Shown: positions 33,721-42,044, numbered from the stretch's first letter. The stretch is 44,438 bases of DNA from JAJFVC01 sp039698075 (GCA_039698075.1 JBDKTJ010000011.1:1-44438); one strand, 5' to 3'. Program-made: numbers and translations. Notes: generated by a model not told the origin, from the letters alone.

Positions 33721-33854
33721 ACCGCCCGCGCCGCCTCATGGGGTTTGTGAACGTCCGTCGCCCAAGAATGAAAAAACCTCGGAAATCCAAGGGAAAAACG
33801 AACCGTTCGGACAAAAGTCGAAAAACGACCGAACGTGGAAAAGATGTCGACAAC

Positions 33855-33866
33855 CCGGACGTCCGG
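33855..33866. terminator. 12-bp palindrome after the anti-sigma gene
   Basis: CCGGACGTCCGG is a perfect palindrome five bases beyond the anti-sigma stop codon. A second hairpin (CGTTCGG 33804-33810 with CCGAACG 33829-33835) follows. Together they may terminate the sigma/anti-sigma transcript, although no long T-run is attached. Confidence 0.35.
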
Positions 33867-33870
33867 CAGT

Positions 33871-35160
33871 CTATTTGCCCGGAACCGGCGCACCGGTCGG
33901 CATCGGCGCACTCATGGCCGGCTGCTGAACTTGCCGTTTTACGGCCTGATGGGCCATGCCGCCGTCGACCACGCGAAGCACGAACGGGGCTCGCTGCTGC
34001 AACGACGACGGGACCGGCTGCCGTTGATTCTGAAAGTTCAACTGCAACTGCCGTTGATTTTCCAACCGCTGCGATTCGCGCGACGGCGCCGCGGCATAAC
34101 CGAAGGACGACTGTGGCGATTGCACTGGCTTTGACGACGGTTCGCTCGCTCCATAAGCCTGCTGCTTGGCCTTCGTCGCCTCGACCGGTCCGACCACCAC
34201 GAACGGAAAGGCGTCGGGCCGCGACTCCAAACCCGCCAAGGTCGCCTCGATCTGCGACGGCGTGGCCTCGACCTCGACAATCTCCTCGCCCTCGGCGTCT
34301 TCATCGCGTCGGCCAAACGAGTCGGCCTTTGTCGATTCCGCCTCGGCGAGCGACCGGCCCAGGCTTTGGATCCTTTGCCCGGCCTGACGCTGCACCGAAA
34401 CGATGCCGTTGCGGACCAGCAGCTTGTCGAACGCCTGCGATCGGGCGGCCTCGGAGCTGACGTCGCAACGGATCACCAACACGTTGTCGCGCAACGCATC
34501 GGCCGCCTTCGCCGGCACGTTCTCACCACCGGACCGCGGCGCATCGCCTTTCTTCATCGCACCGACATTGCTCTCCGCAAGATCGCTCCGCCGCTTTTCC
34601 GACGACACGGCGGATTTTAATCGAACGGCCGATTCCGACCGCACCACTTCCGCAACGGGCTTTTCCGCGGGAGCCGCCTGCATGGTCGGAGGCCGATAAT
34701 CGCCCGTCCGCTGCGGTTTCAACGCCGACGGCTTTTGATCCGACAACGCCGAATCGCCCGCCCGAGCGACCTCCTTGATCGACTTTCCACCGCCGACCAG
34801 TCCGCCGTTCTGCCACCGCTCGTGAATCGCGATCGCCGCGCCGACCATCAGGGTCAACGACGCCCAAGCGATCACGCGACGATTGAAAAACCGCTCGGAC
34901 CAAGAACGCGACGACGGCACGGGACGGTCCGACTCTTCTCGGCGACGTTCGGCCTCTTCGATCACCTGCCGAGTCAAACTTTCGCCGAGCGGCTCCCTGG
35001 GCAACGATTGCACGGCCCGGCTGACCGAGCGCAACTGCTCGAGCAACCGGCGAGCGGCCGGATCGGTCGCCAATCGGCGCTCGATCTCCGCACGTTCGGC
35101 GTCGTTCAGTTCGCCGTCCAAATACGCGCTCAGCAGTTCGTCGTTCGGCTGGTTTTTCAT
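33871..35160 (-). CDS. Membrane anti-sigma factor with large extracytoplasmic tail
   Basis: A predicted 429-residue anti-sigma factor. The cytoplasmic N-terminus (~1-100) has the anti-sigma helical pattern (ELLSAYLDGELNDAERAEIERRL), here without the HxxxCxxC zinc motif. One membrane helix, about 103-120 (VIAWASLTLMVGAAIAI), follows. The remaining ~300 residues are mostly charged and disordered, with a more ordered segment (VLVIRCDVSSEAARSQAFDKLLV ... VEVEATPSQIEATLAGL) and a Gln-rich end. It should sequester the ECF sigma factor encoded just upstream, with which it overlaps by ATGA. Confidence 0.85.
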   Translation of the reverse strand: MKNQPNDELLSAYLDGELNDAERAEIERRLATDPAARRLLEQLRSVSRAVQSLPREPLGESLTRQVIEEAERRREESDRPVPSSRSWSERFFNRRVIAWASLTLMVGAAIAIHERWQNGGLVGGGKSIKEVARAGDSALSDQKPSALKPQRTGDYRPPTMQAAPAEKPVAEVVRSESAVRLKSAVSSEKRRSDLAESNVGAMKKGDAPRSGGENVPAKAADALRDNVLVIRCDVSSEAARSQAFDKLLVRNGIVSVQRQAGQRIQSLGRSLAEAESTKADSFGRRDEDAEGEEIVEVEATPSQIEATLAGLESRPDAFPFVVVGPVEATKAKQQAYGASEPSSKPVQSPQSSFGYAAAPSRESQRLENQRQLQLNFQNQRQPVPSSLQQRAPFVLRVVDGGMAHQAVKRQVQQPAMSAPMPTGAPVPGK

Positions 35161-35735
35161 AACAAATCGTTTTTTTCCGTTTCTCCCACCAACATTGCCT
35201 TCAACTGCTCTCTCAATTCTAGCCGCGCCCGATGCAGCCGGCTTCGGACCGTCCCCAGCGGAAGATCGAGGATTTCGGCGATCGCCTGGTAATCCCGGCC
35301 GTCGATTTCCCGCAACACCAGCACGGCTCGATGGTCGTGGTCCAGTCGGACAATCGCCTCGCGCACCTGCCGGCATTGTTCTTCGCGTTCGAGCGTTTTC
35401 AACGGTCCCTCCCCGCCATCCGACGGCTCGACGCAGCCGATTTCTCGCGCCCGATCGATCGACGCCATGGGCCGACGTCGCCGCCGGTGCGTCATCGCCG
35501 CATTGAACGCGATTCGATACAGCCAGGTGTAAAACGCACTGTGCCGCTCGAACGAATCCAAATGGAGCATCGCCTGGACCAGCGACTCTTGAACGACGTC
35601 GCGGGCGTCCTCGGCATGGCCGATCATGTGAAAAACCGCCTGAAACAGCCGGTCCTGATACTTCAGCACCAGATGGCCAAAAGCCTCGGTCTCGCCGCGA
35701 AGCGTCTGGTCAATCCACCGATCGTCGTCGCTCAC
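35157..35735 (-). CDS. ECF-type RNA polymerase sigma factor
   Basis: A 192-residue sigma factor of the extracytoplasmic-function group. Region 2 contains DVVQESLVQAMLHLDSFE and FYTWLYRIAFNAA; region 4 is the helix-turn-helix DYQAIAEILDLPLGTVRSRLHRAR. I selected GTG 35735 because in-frame ATGs at 35804 and 35807 fall in or before a -10 element (35803-35808) and would add non-conserved residues. It is translationally coupled to its anti-sigma factor, so signals sensed by the latter's outer domain probably control it. Target promoters unknown. Confidence 0.9.
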   Translation of the reverse strand: MSDDDRWIDQTLRGETEAFGHLVLKYQDRLFQAVFHMIGHAEDARDVVQESLVQAMLHLDSFERHSAFYTWLYRIAFNAAMTHRRRRRPMASIDRAREIGCVEPSDGGEGPLKTLEREEQCRQVREAIVRLDHDHRAVLVLREIDGRDYQAIAEILDLPLGTVRSRLHRARLELREQLKAMLVGETEKNDLL

Positions 35736-35802
35736 GTCCGGCTCGCTCTGAAAGTTAAGACGCACGAAGGGGGCAACAAAGTTCCATTTTTCACACAGCC
35801 CC

Positions 35803-35831
35803 ATCATGCCAACCCGGCCAACGGCTGTCAA
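35803..35831 (-). promoter_or_regulatory. Promoter for the ECF sigma operon (repeat copy B)
   Basis: TTGACA (35826-35831), 17 bp, then CATGAT (35803-35808) on the minus strand. The -35 begins directly after the DUF5615 stop codon. It lies in a 27-bp repeat also found before DUF433. Confidence 0.55.
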
Positions 35832-35833
35832 TC
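35807..35833. repeat. 27-bp direct repeat, copy B
   Basis: Identical at 26 of 27 positions to 36544-36570 and in the same orientation (TGCCAACCCGGCC, variable A/G, ACGGCTGTCAATC). It marks the downstream edge of the DUF433/DUF5615 module. Confidence 0.85.
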
Positions 35834-36215
35834 ACTCGCCAGCCGATGGACCGTGAATGGGCAATTGGCGAATCCGAAGCCGTGCCTCCTCCACCGTAAC
35901 GATCGCGCCCCGTTCGAGCGCCTCGGCCGCCTTGTCCATGACCACGGCCAATCGCTCGACCACATGCTCCGCGCGGGTGTTTTGAAGTCGAAAAACCACA
36001 ATACTGGCGACGCGGTCGCCGGCCATCGCCGCAATTTCGCCAAAATCCAGATCGAAGGTCAGCACCACTCGATTTTCCGCCACCGCCATGGCGAATATCC
36101 GGCCGTTCGGCAGCCGAGCCAGCCCCAATTCGCCCAGATGGCTGCTCTCATGCCCCACGCTTTGCAGCCAGGCGGACACCTTGCGTGAGACCCCCATGTC
36201 GCACAGAAAACGCAT
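35832..36215 (-). CDS. DUF5615 PIN-like protein, putative toxin
   Basis: A 127-residue protein of the DUF5615 family, PIN-domain-like and usually encoded with DUF433 proteins as presumed toxin-antitoxin pairs. It begins MRFLCDMGVS with an early Asp (family norm DxxL near residue 6) and has the second acidic motif VLTFDLDFGEI. These acids would coordinate Mg2+ for RNase activity. AGGAGA lies about seven bases before ATG 36215. Its stop abuts repeat copy B. Toxicity is inferred from the family. Confidence 0.85.
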   Translation of the reverse strand: MRFLCDMGVSRKVSAWLQSVGHESSHLGELGLARLPNGRIFAMAVAENRVVLTFDLDFGEIAAMAGDRVASIVVFRLQNTRAEHVVERLAVVMDKAAEALERGAIVTVEEARLRIRQLPIHGPSAGE

Positions 36216-36281
36216 GAGAATCTCCTAAAAGAACCGCCGAAACGAAAATGCCGCCAACGAAAAGATCACGCAACCGGCCAC

Positions 36282-36503
36282 CTAAACGGCGACAATCTGA
36301 TCCTGAGTCAACCACGCGGCATACTGAAGGGCCTGTTCGATGTCGGCCGGTTCAAGCTCCGGATAGCCCTCCAAAATCTCCTCGACCGTCGCCCCATGCG
36401 CAATTTGGCCGACGATCACCGACACGGGAATCCGCATTCCACGAATGCAGGCTCGACCGCCCATGATCTGCGGATCAAACGTGATACGTTCAAATGGCGA
36501 CAT
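36282..36503 (-). CDS. DUF433 protein, putative antitoxin
   Basis: A 73-residue DUF433 protein, a small helix-turn-helix family commonly paired with DUF5615. Diagnostic segments are ITFDPQIMGGRACIRGMRIPV and ILEGYPELEPADIEQALQYA (in part). Likely a DNA-binding, autoregulating antitoxin. GAGG is nine bases upstream of ATG 36503 and a TTGACA promoter precedes it. The gap to its partner is 66 bp. Confidence 0.88.
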   Translation of the reverse strand: MSPFERITFDPQIMGGRACIRGMRIPVSVIVGQIAHGATVEEILEGYPELEPADIEQALQYAAWLTQDQIVAV

Positions 36504-36539
36504 AGCACAAGCCCTCGTTGTTTTTTTGATGCTCCATGA

Positions 36540-36568
36540 ATTCTGCCAACCCGGCCGACGGCTGTCAA
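36540..36568 (-). promoter_or_regulatory. Promoter for the DUF433/DUF5615 pair (repeat copy A)
   Basis: TTGACA (36563-36568), 17 bp, then CAGAAT (36540-36545) on the minus strand, beginning two bases inside the hemA stop codon and 37 bases before ATG 36503. Confidence 0.6.
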
Positions 36569-36570
36569 TC
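36544..36570. repeat. 27-bp direct repeat, copy A
   Basis: Partner of 35807-35833, with one mismatch in 27. The two copies are 737 bp apart and bracket the toxin-antitoxin-type pair exactly. Confidence 0.85.
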
Positions 36571-37836
36571 CTTGAGCTGAAACAGCCGCTTCATCGCCTC
36601 CAACAGCCCGCGAGGCACGCCCTTCTGCGATTCGTCCCGCAGCGATTCCAACGGCGGATGCAGCAGCTTGTTGACCAATCGGTCGAACGACCGGCCGATC
36701 TCGTCTTTCGCCCGATCGTCCAGCTCCGGCAGCCTGTTCAGCAACCGCTGCAACTCTTCTTCCTTCGGCCGCTGCCAATCTTGACGCAGCCGCTCGACCA
36801 CCGGCCCGACCGCCCGATGATACATCTCCGACATAAATCGGTCCGTCTCCTGCTCGACGATTCGCCGCGCGGCCGGCGCCTCCTTGTCCCGCTCCGCCGC
36901 GTTGCGACGGCATGCCGCCTGCAAATCGTCGATCGAATACAAGTACACGTCGGGCCGATCGCCGATCGCCGCCTCGAAATCCCTCGGCACGGCCAGGTCC
37001 AAAATCAGCAGCGGACGCCGCGCCCGCCGGGCCTCGACCGCTGCGAAATCGGCCAGCGCGACGATCGGTCGCTCCGCGCCCGTGGCGCTGACGATCAAAT
37101 CGGCGTCGGCCATTATCTCGGGCAGCCGTTCCCACGCGGCGACGCGGCCTTGCCACCGGCGGGCCAACGGTTCCGCCCGATCCGCGTGGCGATTGACGAT
37201 CGTCACGTCCCGCACGCCCGCCTCCCGCAAATACCGAAGACACTCCTCGGCCGTTTCGCCCGCTCCGATCACGAGCGTCTTTTTGTCGTCGAACCGCTCG
37301 AAAATCTGCCCGGCGAAATCGGCGACCGCCACGCTGGCGACGCTGACTCTTCGCTGATGAATCGCCGTCTCGTCGGCCACGCGGCGCGCCGTCCGAAGCG
37401 CCGCCTGAAACGCGGCGTGCAACAACGGACCGGCGCTTTCCTGCTCCGCCGCCGTCTGATAGGCCTGTTTCACTTGGGCCAAAATCTGCGACTCGCCCAA
37501 CACCATGCTGTCCAAACTGGCCGCCACCGCGAACAAATGCCGCACGGCCGACTGATCGTCGTCGTGATACAGAGAATCGAGGATCTGACTCGCCTCCAAC
37601 CCGTGAAAACGGGCCAAAAAGTCGGCGATCTGGTCGAACGTCGGCGCCGACTCGTGCAACGTCGCGGCGTACAATTCGACCCGATTGCAGGTCGAAACCA
37701 ACGCCGCCTCGATGCCCGGAAACGCACGCCGCCACTGGCCCAACGCCTCCCGAGTCTGTTTGGGCCCAAACGCCAATTGCTCGCGCACCGAAACTTTAGC
37801 GCCGTGATGGCTGCATCCGACGACTTCAATCCGCAT
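36565..37836 (-). CDS. hemA: Glutamyl-tRNA reductase
   Basis: The first enzyme of C5 tetrapyrrole synthesis, reducing glutamyl-tRNA to glutamate-1-semialdehyde with NADPH. 423 residues, normal length. Catalytic Cys50 is in LVSTCNRVELY; LGESQILAQVKQAY and the NADPH site VIGAGETAEECLRYL are present, and the C-terminal dimerisation helices are intact. GGGGAGG precedes ATG 37836. Its start overlaps the upstream HemX/CcsA-like gene by 11 bp. No other hem gene is nearby. Confidence 0.96.
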   Translation of the reverse strand: MRIEVVGCSHHGAKVSVREQLAFGPKQTREALGQWRRAFPGIEAALVSTCNRVELYAATLHESAPTFDQIADFLARFHGLEASQILDSLYHDDDQSAVRHLFAVAASLDSMVLGESQILAQVKQAYQTAAEQESAGPLLHAAFQAALRTARRVADETAIHQRRVSVASVAVADFAGQIFERFDDKKTLVIGAGETAEECLRYLREAGVRDVTIVNRHADRAEPLARRWQGRVAAWERLPEIMADADLIVSATGAERPIVALADFAAVEARRARRPLLILDLAVPRDFEAAIGDRPDVYLYSIDDLQAACRRNAAERDKEAPAARRIVEQETDRFMSEMYHRAVGPVVERLRQDWQRPKEEELQRLLNRLPELDDRAKDEIGRSFDRLVNKLLHPPLESLRDESQKGVPRGLLEAMKRLFQLKD

Positions 37837-38761
37837 GGCGTCCTCCCCGGGAAAAGTGGAGAGGGGAGAGGGGAGAGGGGAGAGGGAAAGGACTCTGGAT
37901 TTTTTGATCCGTCACCTTCGATGCTCCGCTCTCGGCCCTTCTCCAATGTCGGCTGTCGACCAACAGGCCGACGACCAACAGGATCGCCAGGAAGAGAAAG
38001 CTAACCAGCGTCAAATAGGCCACCTTGCGGCCGGCCAGCGCCGGTCGATACAACGCCCCAAGAATCGCCGCCGCCAACAGCCACAAGAACAGCAGCCACG
38101 TGGTCAACACCACCGGATCGGTCCAAGTCAATCGCGTCGCGCCGTCGGTCTGGATACGATTCAAAATCATGCCCGACACCACGCCGACCGCCAGCATGAC
38201 CAGCGACACGAGAATCGCCCGGCTGTTGGCCCATTGCAGCCATTCCAGACTGGGCCATCGCCATCCGCCGGCCGTCGGGCGGTTTTGTTTCAGACGCCGC
38301 GATTGCGTCAAATACATCACGCCGGCAGCGAACCCGATCAGAACGGCCACGGCGGCCAACACGATCGACGCGCCGTGCATCGTGCCCCAAACCGCCGAGG
38401 CGCGCGGTTGGGCCAGCGCTTCGGTCCGGGCCGCAAATCGGGCCGCGCCGACCAGCGCCAACACCAATGGCAGCAAGAAAAGCCCGAACGGCGTTTTCGG
38501 ATGCCCGACGGCCAGATACAAATACACGGCCGCCAACGCCCAGGCCGCCATCAAAAACCAATCGCGTTCGCTCGACAGCGGAACGCCCGGCGCGGCGACC
38601 GCTTGATGGCAAAGAAACGCGGTGTGCGCCGCCCAGCCCGCCGCCGCAAACCCGATCATCAAGACTCCGCGCCAACCGCTGCGGAACCAAAGCCGAGAAA
38701 TCTCCAACGCCAGCGCCACGGCATAGCTGGCGGCAAAACAGATCACGCTCACGCCGGACAT
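37826..38761 (-). CDS. HemX/CcsA-like cytochrome c assembly membrane protein
   Basis: A 311-residue inner-membrane protein with about eight helices, of the CcsA/HemX family. Met1 at 38761 overlaps the previous stop (TAATG). Where heme-handling CcsA has a WxWDxKE-type WWD motif, this protein has LTWTDPVVLTTWLLFLW, a degenerate form, so HemX (a membrane modulator of GluTR level) may be closer than a true cytochrome c synthetase. The immediate hemA neighbour supports that. The C-terminal tail PFPLPSPLSPLHF is low-complexity, encoded by a CTCTCCC tandem repeat. Partner CcsB/Ccs1 is not seen. Confidence 0.8.
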   Translation of the reverse strand: MSGVSVICFAASYAVALALEISRLWFRSGWRGVLMIGFAAAGWAAHTAFLCHQAVAAPGVPLSSERDWFLMAAWALAAVYLYLAVGHPKTPFGLFLLPLVLALVGAARFAARTEALAQPRASAVWGTMHGASIVLAAVAVLIGFAAGVMYLTQSRRLKQNRPTAGGWRWPSLEWLQWANSRAILVSLVMLAVGVVSGMILNRIQTDGATRLTWTDPVVLTTWLLFLWLLAAAILGALYRPALAGRKVAYLTLVSFLFLAILLVVGLLVDSRHWRRAESGASKVTDQKIQSPFPLPSPLSPLHFSRGGRHAD

Positions 38762-39816
38762 TATGATTCCAGTCCGTATTCCTTGAGCTTCTTGTGCAAC
38801 GTGTTCCGATTGATGCCGAGCCGTTCGGCGGCTTTGATCTGCACGCCGTCGCAAGCGGCCAGCACTTGGACGATCAACTCCCGCTCCACCCGGTTGACGA
38901 TCGCCGCGTAAAGATTCTCCGCGTTGGGGCCCGCCGTCTCGATGCCTTGTTGGATCAAATCCGACGCGAGCGTTTCGACGTCCGCCCGGCTGCGTCCGAT
39001 CCGACGCGGACGGCCGCCCAACACCATTTCGGGCAGCAGTTCCCGCGTCAACTCGTCGCCGGGCGCCAACACGACGGCCCGCTCGATGTAATTCTGCAAT
39101 TCTCGAACGTTGCCGGGCCAGGAATAATCCTGCAGCGCCTGCATCGCCGCCGGCTCGATGTGCGGCACGTGGCGAAAGTTCTCCTCGCTGTAAATCTTCA
39201 AAAAGTGATAGACCAGCGACGGAATGTCCTCGCGCCGCTCGCGCAACGGCGGCAACTCGATCGTCACGACGTTCAACCGATAATAAAGGTCCTCGCGAAA
39301 CCGGCCCGCCTCCGTTTCGTCCAGCAAATCGCGGTTGCTGGCGGCGATCACCCGCGTGTCGACCCGGATGGTCTGCGTGTCGCCGACCCGCTCGAACTCG
39401 TGTTCCTGAAGCACCCGCAGCAGCTTAACTTGCAGTTTAGCGGTCGTCGAGTTGATTTCGTCCAAGAAGACCGTGCCGGTGTGGGCCGCCTCGAATCGAC
39501 CGGTCCGATTGTCGACCGCGCCGGTGAACGCGCCGCGAACGTGCCCGAACAGCTCGCTCTCCAGCAGATTTTCGGCCAGCGCGCCGCAATTGACCCGAAT
39601 GAACGGACCGCTGCCGCGCGGGCTCAACCGATGAATCGCCTTGGCGATCAGTTCCTTGCCCGTGCCCGTCTCGCCCAACAACAACACCGAGGCGTTCGAC
39701 CGCGCCACCCGGCGCGTCAGCCGATAGACGCGCTCCATCGCCGCTCCCGCGCCGATCAGCCCGGGAATCGGAGGTCCGGTCTCATTGGAATCGACGTTCG
39801 CCATCGCACGCGACAT
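38761..39816 (-). CDS. Sigma-54-dependent activator without a sensor domain
   Basis: A 351-residue enhancer-binding protein made only of an AAA+ domain and a Fis-like helix-turn-helix. Visible motifs are Walker A GETGTGKE (near 48), GAFTGA, VFLDEIN and LKAAERLGINRNTLHKKL-type HTH (IKAAERLGINRNTLHKKL). It has no receiver or GAF domain, so activity must be set by partner proteins or expression, as in PspF. ATG 39816 is 12 bases after the HEAT gene stop with GAGA nine bases upstream. It is coupled to the HemX-like gene. Confidence 0.92.
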   Translation of the reverse strand: MSRAMANVDSNETGPPIPGLIGAGAAMERVYRLTRRVARSNASVLLLGETGTGKELIAKAIHRLSPRGSGPFIRVNCGALAENLLESELFGHVRGAFTGAVDNRTGRFEAAHTGTVFLDEINSTTAKLQVKLLRVLQEHEFERVGDTQTIRVDTRVIAASNRDLLDETEAGRFREDLYYRLNVVTIELPPLRERREDIPSLVYHFLKIYSEENFRHVPHIEPAAMQALQDYSWPGNVRELQNYIERAVVLAPGDELTRELLPEMVLGGRPRRIGRSRADVETLASDLIQQGIETAGPNAENLYAAIVNRVERELIVQVLAACDGVQIKAAERLGINRNTLHKKLKEYGLES

Positions 39817-39827
39817 GACTTGTTCTC

Positions 39828-42044
39828 TTAACGATGTTTCGGCGACGCTTCGAGACAATCCAAAATCAGCCCCAGCAAGCGTTGCGTGTCGGCGTCTTGA
39901 TGCTCGCTGTCATTGTACCGGCGATACTGGTCGAGCACCTGCTGCGACGTCAACCGCGTGCCAAACCGCCGGACGTTTTCACGAAACGCCGCCGCCGCCG
40001 ACTTTCGCATTTCCAACGGCAGCACCGATCGGCTGGCCAAATCGACCAGCGCCCGCTGACTCTCCGACGAGTTCATCTGCGACAGCACCGCCGCCGCCAA
40101 CGGCGACAATTTCGGATGGTACAACGCCGCGAGCACGTCGTCCTCAACCCGGCGAAGGTCGTACAACTTGCCGGACGAACGAATCAACTCGCCCAACAAC
40201 TCCAGCGCCAGCGCCGCCTGCTGCCGCCGCACGCTTTGGGGAACTTGCTCGCGGGGGTCGATCAGGCCGAGCTGCTGTTTTTGCCAGCGCATCGATTCGG
40301 CGTCGTGCGGCCTGGCAAACGCCATGCTTCGCGGATCGCCGGCGACTAATCGCTCGGCGTCGGCGAAAAATCCCGCCCCCGCCATCACGCCGATCGGCAG
40401 TTGCGCCGTCCGCGGATCGCGCCGCAACTCTTGCAACAACAACGCCACGGTGGGCCGCTGAATCGAATAGTCAATCCAAATCAACTCACAGTCGGGCGAC
40501 CGGACGGCCAACTGCAACAGTTCGCGGCCGTTGGCGGCCGTGTCCGTCTCAAGGCCCGCAGCCGCCAACATGCCCGCCAGATCGCGGGCTTCGACCGTGT
40601 TGGGCGCGCCGACCAGCGCACGCTGATCGCCGCTGCCCGCCGCAAAATACCCAAGCGCCGCCGGCACCGTGCTGGAACCCGGAAACGGCTTGTCGGGCTT
40701 CAACCGCACGATGGTCTCCAACGCCGCCAAACGAAGCCGCCGATCGGGACTCTGCACGGCCAACACCAGCGGAGACGGCCGATCGCCCTGATTGAGCAAC
40801 TCCTCGGCCGTGGCCATCGCGCCCAACCGCCGAACCACCGCCGCGGCCGCCGCCGGACGTCCATGCGCCATCGCGTAGACCAACGTCCGCTCGAGCGTCT
40901 TCACGTCGAACCGTTTCACAGCAACCACCGCCGGATCATCGTCGCGGAGCGGTCGATCCAACCCATGAACATGCGCCGCGGCATCCAAGATCGCCGTCAA
41001 ATAAAGCAGACGAAGCTCGGGCGTCTCCGGAGCCAACCGATACGCGTCGCCGGCCAATCGAACCGCCAACGCCATCGCGGCGTCGTCCTGATCCACGCGG
41101 CGAACCGACGCCGTTCGCTTCCGGTCGTCCCAACGCCACACGTCCACGCGCCCGCCGATCGCGCCGTCGACCAGCCGCCGCCGATCCAAATACTCCAACG
41201 CCGTCTTCATCAACAGCGCGGCCGCCGCATCCCGGTCCGGCACGCCGCCCGATATCTTCTCGATCGCCTCCACGGCGGCTCGTCGCAGCGCGGGCTCGCT
41301 TTCCTCCGACTCGGCCGCAGCTAACAGATAGATCGCCGCTTTGCGATCGTTCATTTCGGCGAGCGTCTTCACCACTTGAATCGCCAGCTTTGGATCGGCG
41401 TCGTCCAAAACGCCCAGCAACGCGCGGAACGCCGGCTGGCCCATGCCGGCCAACACGGTCCGAACATTTTCCTGCTCGGCCGCACGGCTCGGATCGGCCA
41501 GCACTTGCACGAGCGGACTCACCGCCGCCGCGCCGGCCGCCTGCAAATGGGACATCGCTTGCAGCCGCCGATCCACGTCGGGGTCTTGAAGTTGCGCGAT
41601 CCACGGACCGATGCGTTTCTGGTCCTGCCGCTTCGACGCCAAGGCCGCCAACACCGCATCGGCCAGTTGACGCGACTCGGGCAGCAGCGACGCCTGATTG
41701 GCCAACGCCACCAGCGCCGCCGAGCCCAATTCGTCGCCCAACGCGGCCAATTGCGCGGCGTCGAGCTTGGCGTCCAACACTTTTTTCACCAGCGGCTTGG
41801 CCGCTTCCGGATGGCCGAGTTCCGCCAAAATGCTCGCCGCCCGAACACATTCGCTCGGCGTGGCGGGCTTCGTCGCCAAAATGGCGGCCACGGCCGGATC
41901 CTCGGGCATCGGAATCTCAACGTCCGAATTCGCGGCCTTGTCCGGCGTCTTCGACGGCTTCTTCGACGACGGCGGCGCCGCGGCCATCGAAACCGCAACC
42001 ATCGCCAACGCAAGACTCAACACCGCGAAACGTCGGACCATCAT
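39828..42044 (-). CDS. Exported HEAT-repeat protein with receiver-like domain
   Basis: A predicted 738-residue exported protein. A signal peptide covers about residues 1-22 (LSLALAMVAVSMAAA). Residues ~30-460 form helical HEAT/Armadillo-like repeats. Residues ~473-555 closely follow a receiver fold: ALVGAPNTVEARDLAGMLAA, TDTAANGRELLQLAV, ELIWIDYSIQRP with Asp525 at the phospho-acceptor position, and LRRDPRTAQLPIGVMAG; the usual acidic pair before it is lost. More helical repeats end the protein. Outside the cytoplasm phosphotransfer is unlikely, so I infer a structural or ligand-binding pseudo-receiver. Starts at 42041 or 42044 are equivalent. It lies between argH and the sigma-54 activator. 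Confidence 0.8.
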   Translation of the reverse strand: MMVRRFAVLSLALAMVAVSMAAAPPSSKKPSKTPDKAANSDVEIPMPEDPAVAAILATKPATPSECVRAASILAELGHPEAAKPLVKKVLDAKLDAAQLAALGDELGSAALVALANQASLLPESRQLADAVLAALASKRQDQKRIGPWIAQLQDPDVDRRLQAMSHLQAAGAAAVSPLVQVLADPSRAAEQENVRTVLAGMGQPAFRALLGVLDDADPKLAIQVVKTLAEMNDRKAAIYLLAAAESEESEPALRRAAVEAIEKISGGVPDRDAAAALLMKTALEYLDRRRLVDGAIGGRVDVWRWDDRKRTASVRRVDQDDAAMALAVRLAGDAYRLAPETPELRLLYLTAILDAAAHVHGLDRPLRDDDPAVVAVKRFDVKTLERTLVYAMAHGRPAAAAAVVRRLGAMATAEELLNQGDRPSPLVLAVQSPDRRLRLAALETIVRLKPDKPFPGSSTVPAALGYFAAGSGDQRALVGAPNTVEARDLAGMLAAAGLETDTAANGRELLQLAVRSPDCELIWIDYSIQRPTVALLLQELRRDPRTAQLPIGVMAGAGFFADAERLVAGDPRSMAFARPHDAESMRWQKQQLGLIDPREQVPQSVRRQQAALALELLGELIRSSGKLYDLRRVEDDVLAALYHPKLSPLAAAVLSQMNSSESQRALVDLASRSVLPLEMRKSAAAAFRENVRRFGTRLTSQQVLDQYRRYNDSEHQDADTQRLLGLILDCLEASPKHR

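Noticed and set aside
35832..36503. Toxin-antitoxin pair as part of a larger mobile element
   Set aside because: No integrase, transposase or terminal inverted repeat flanks it; only the 27-bp direct repeats support past insertion.
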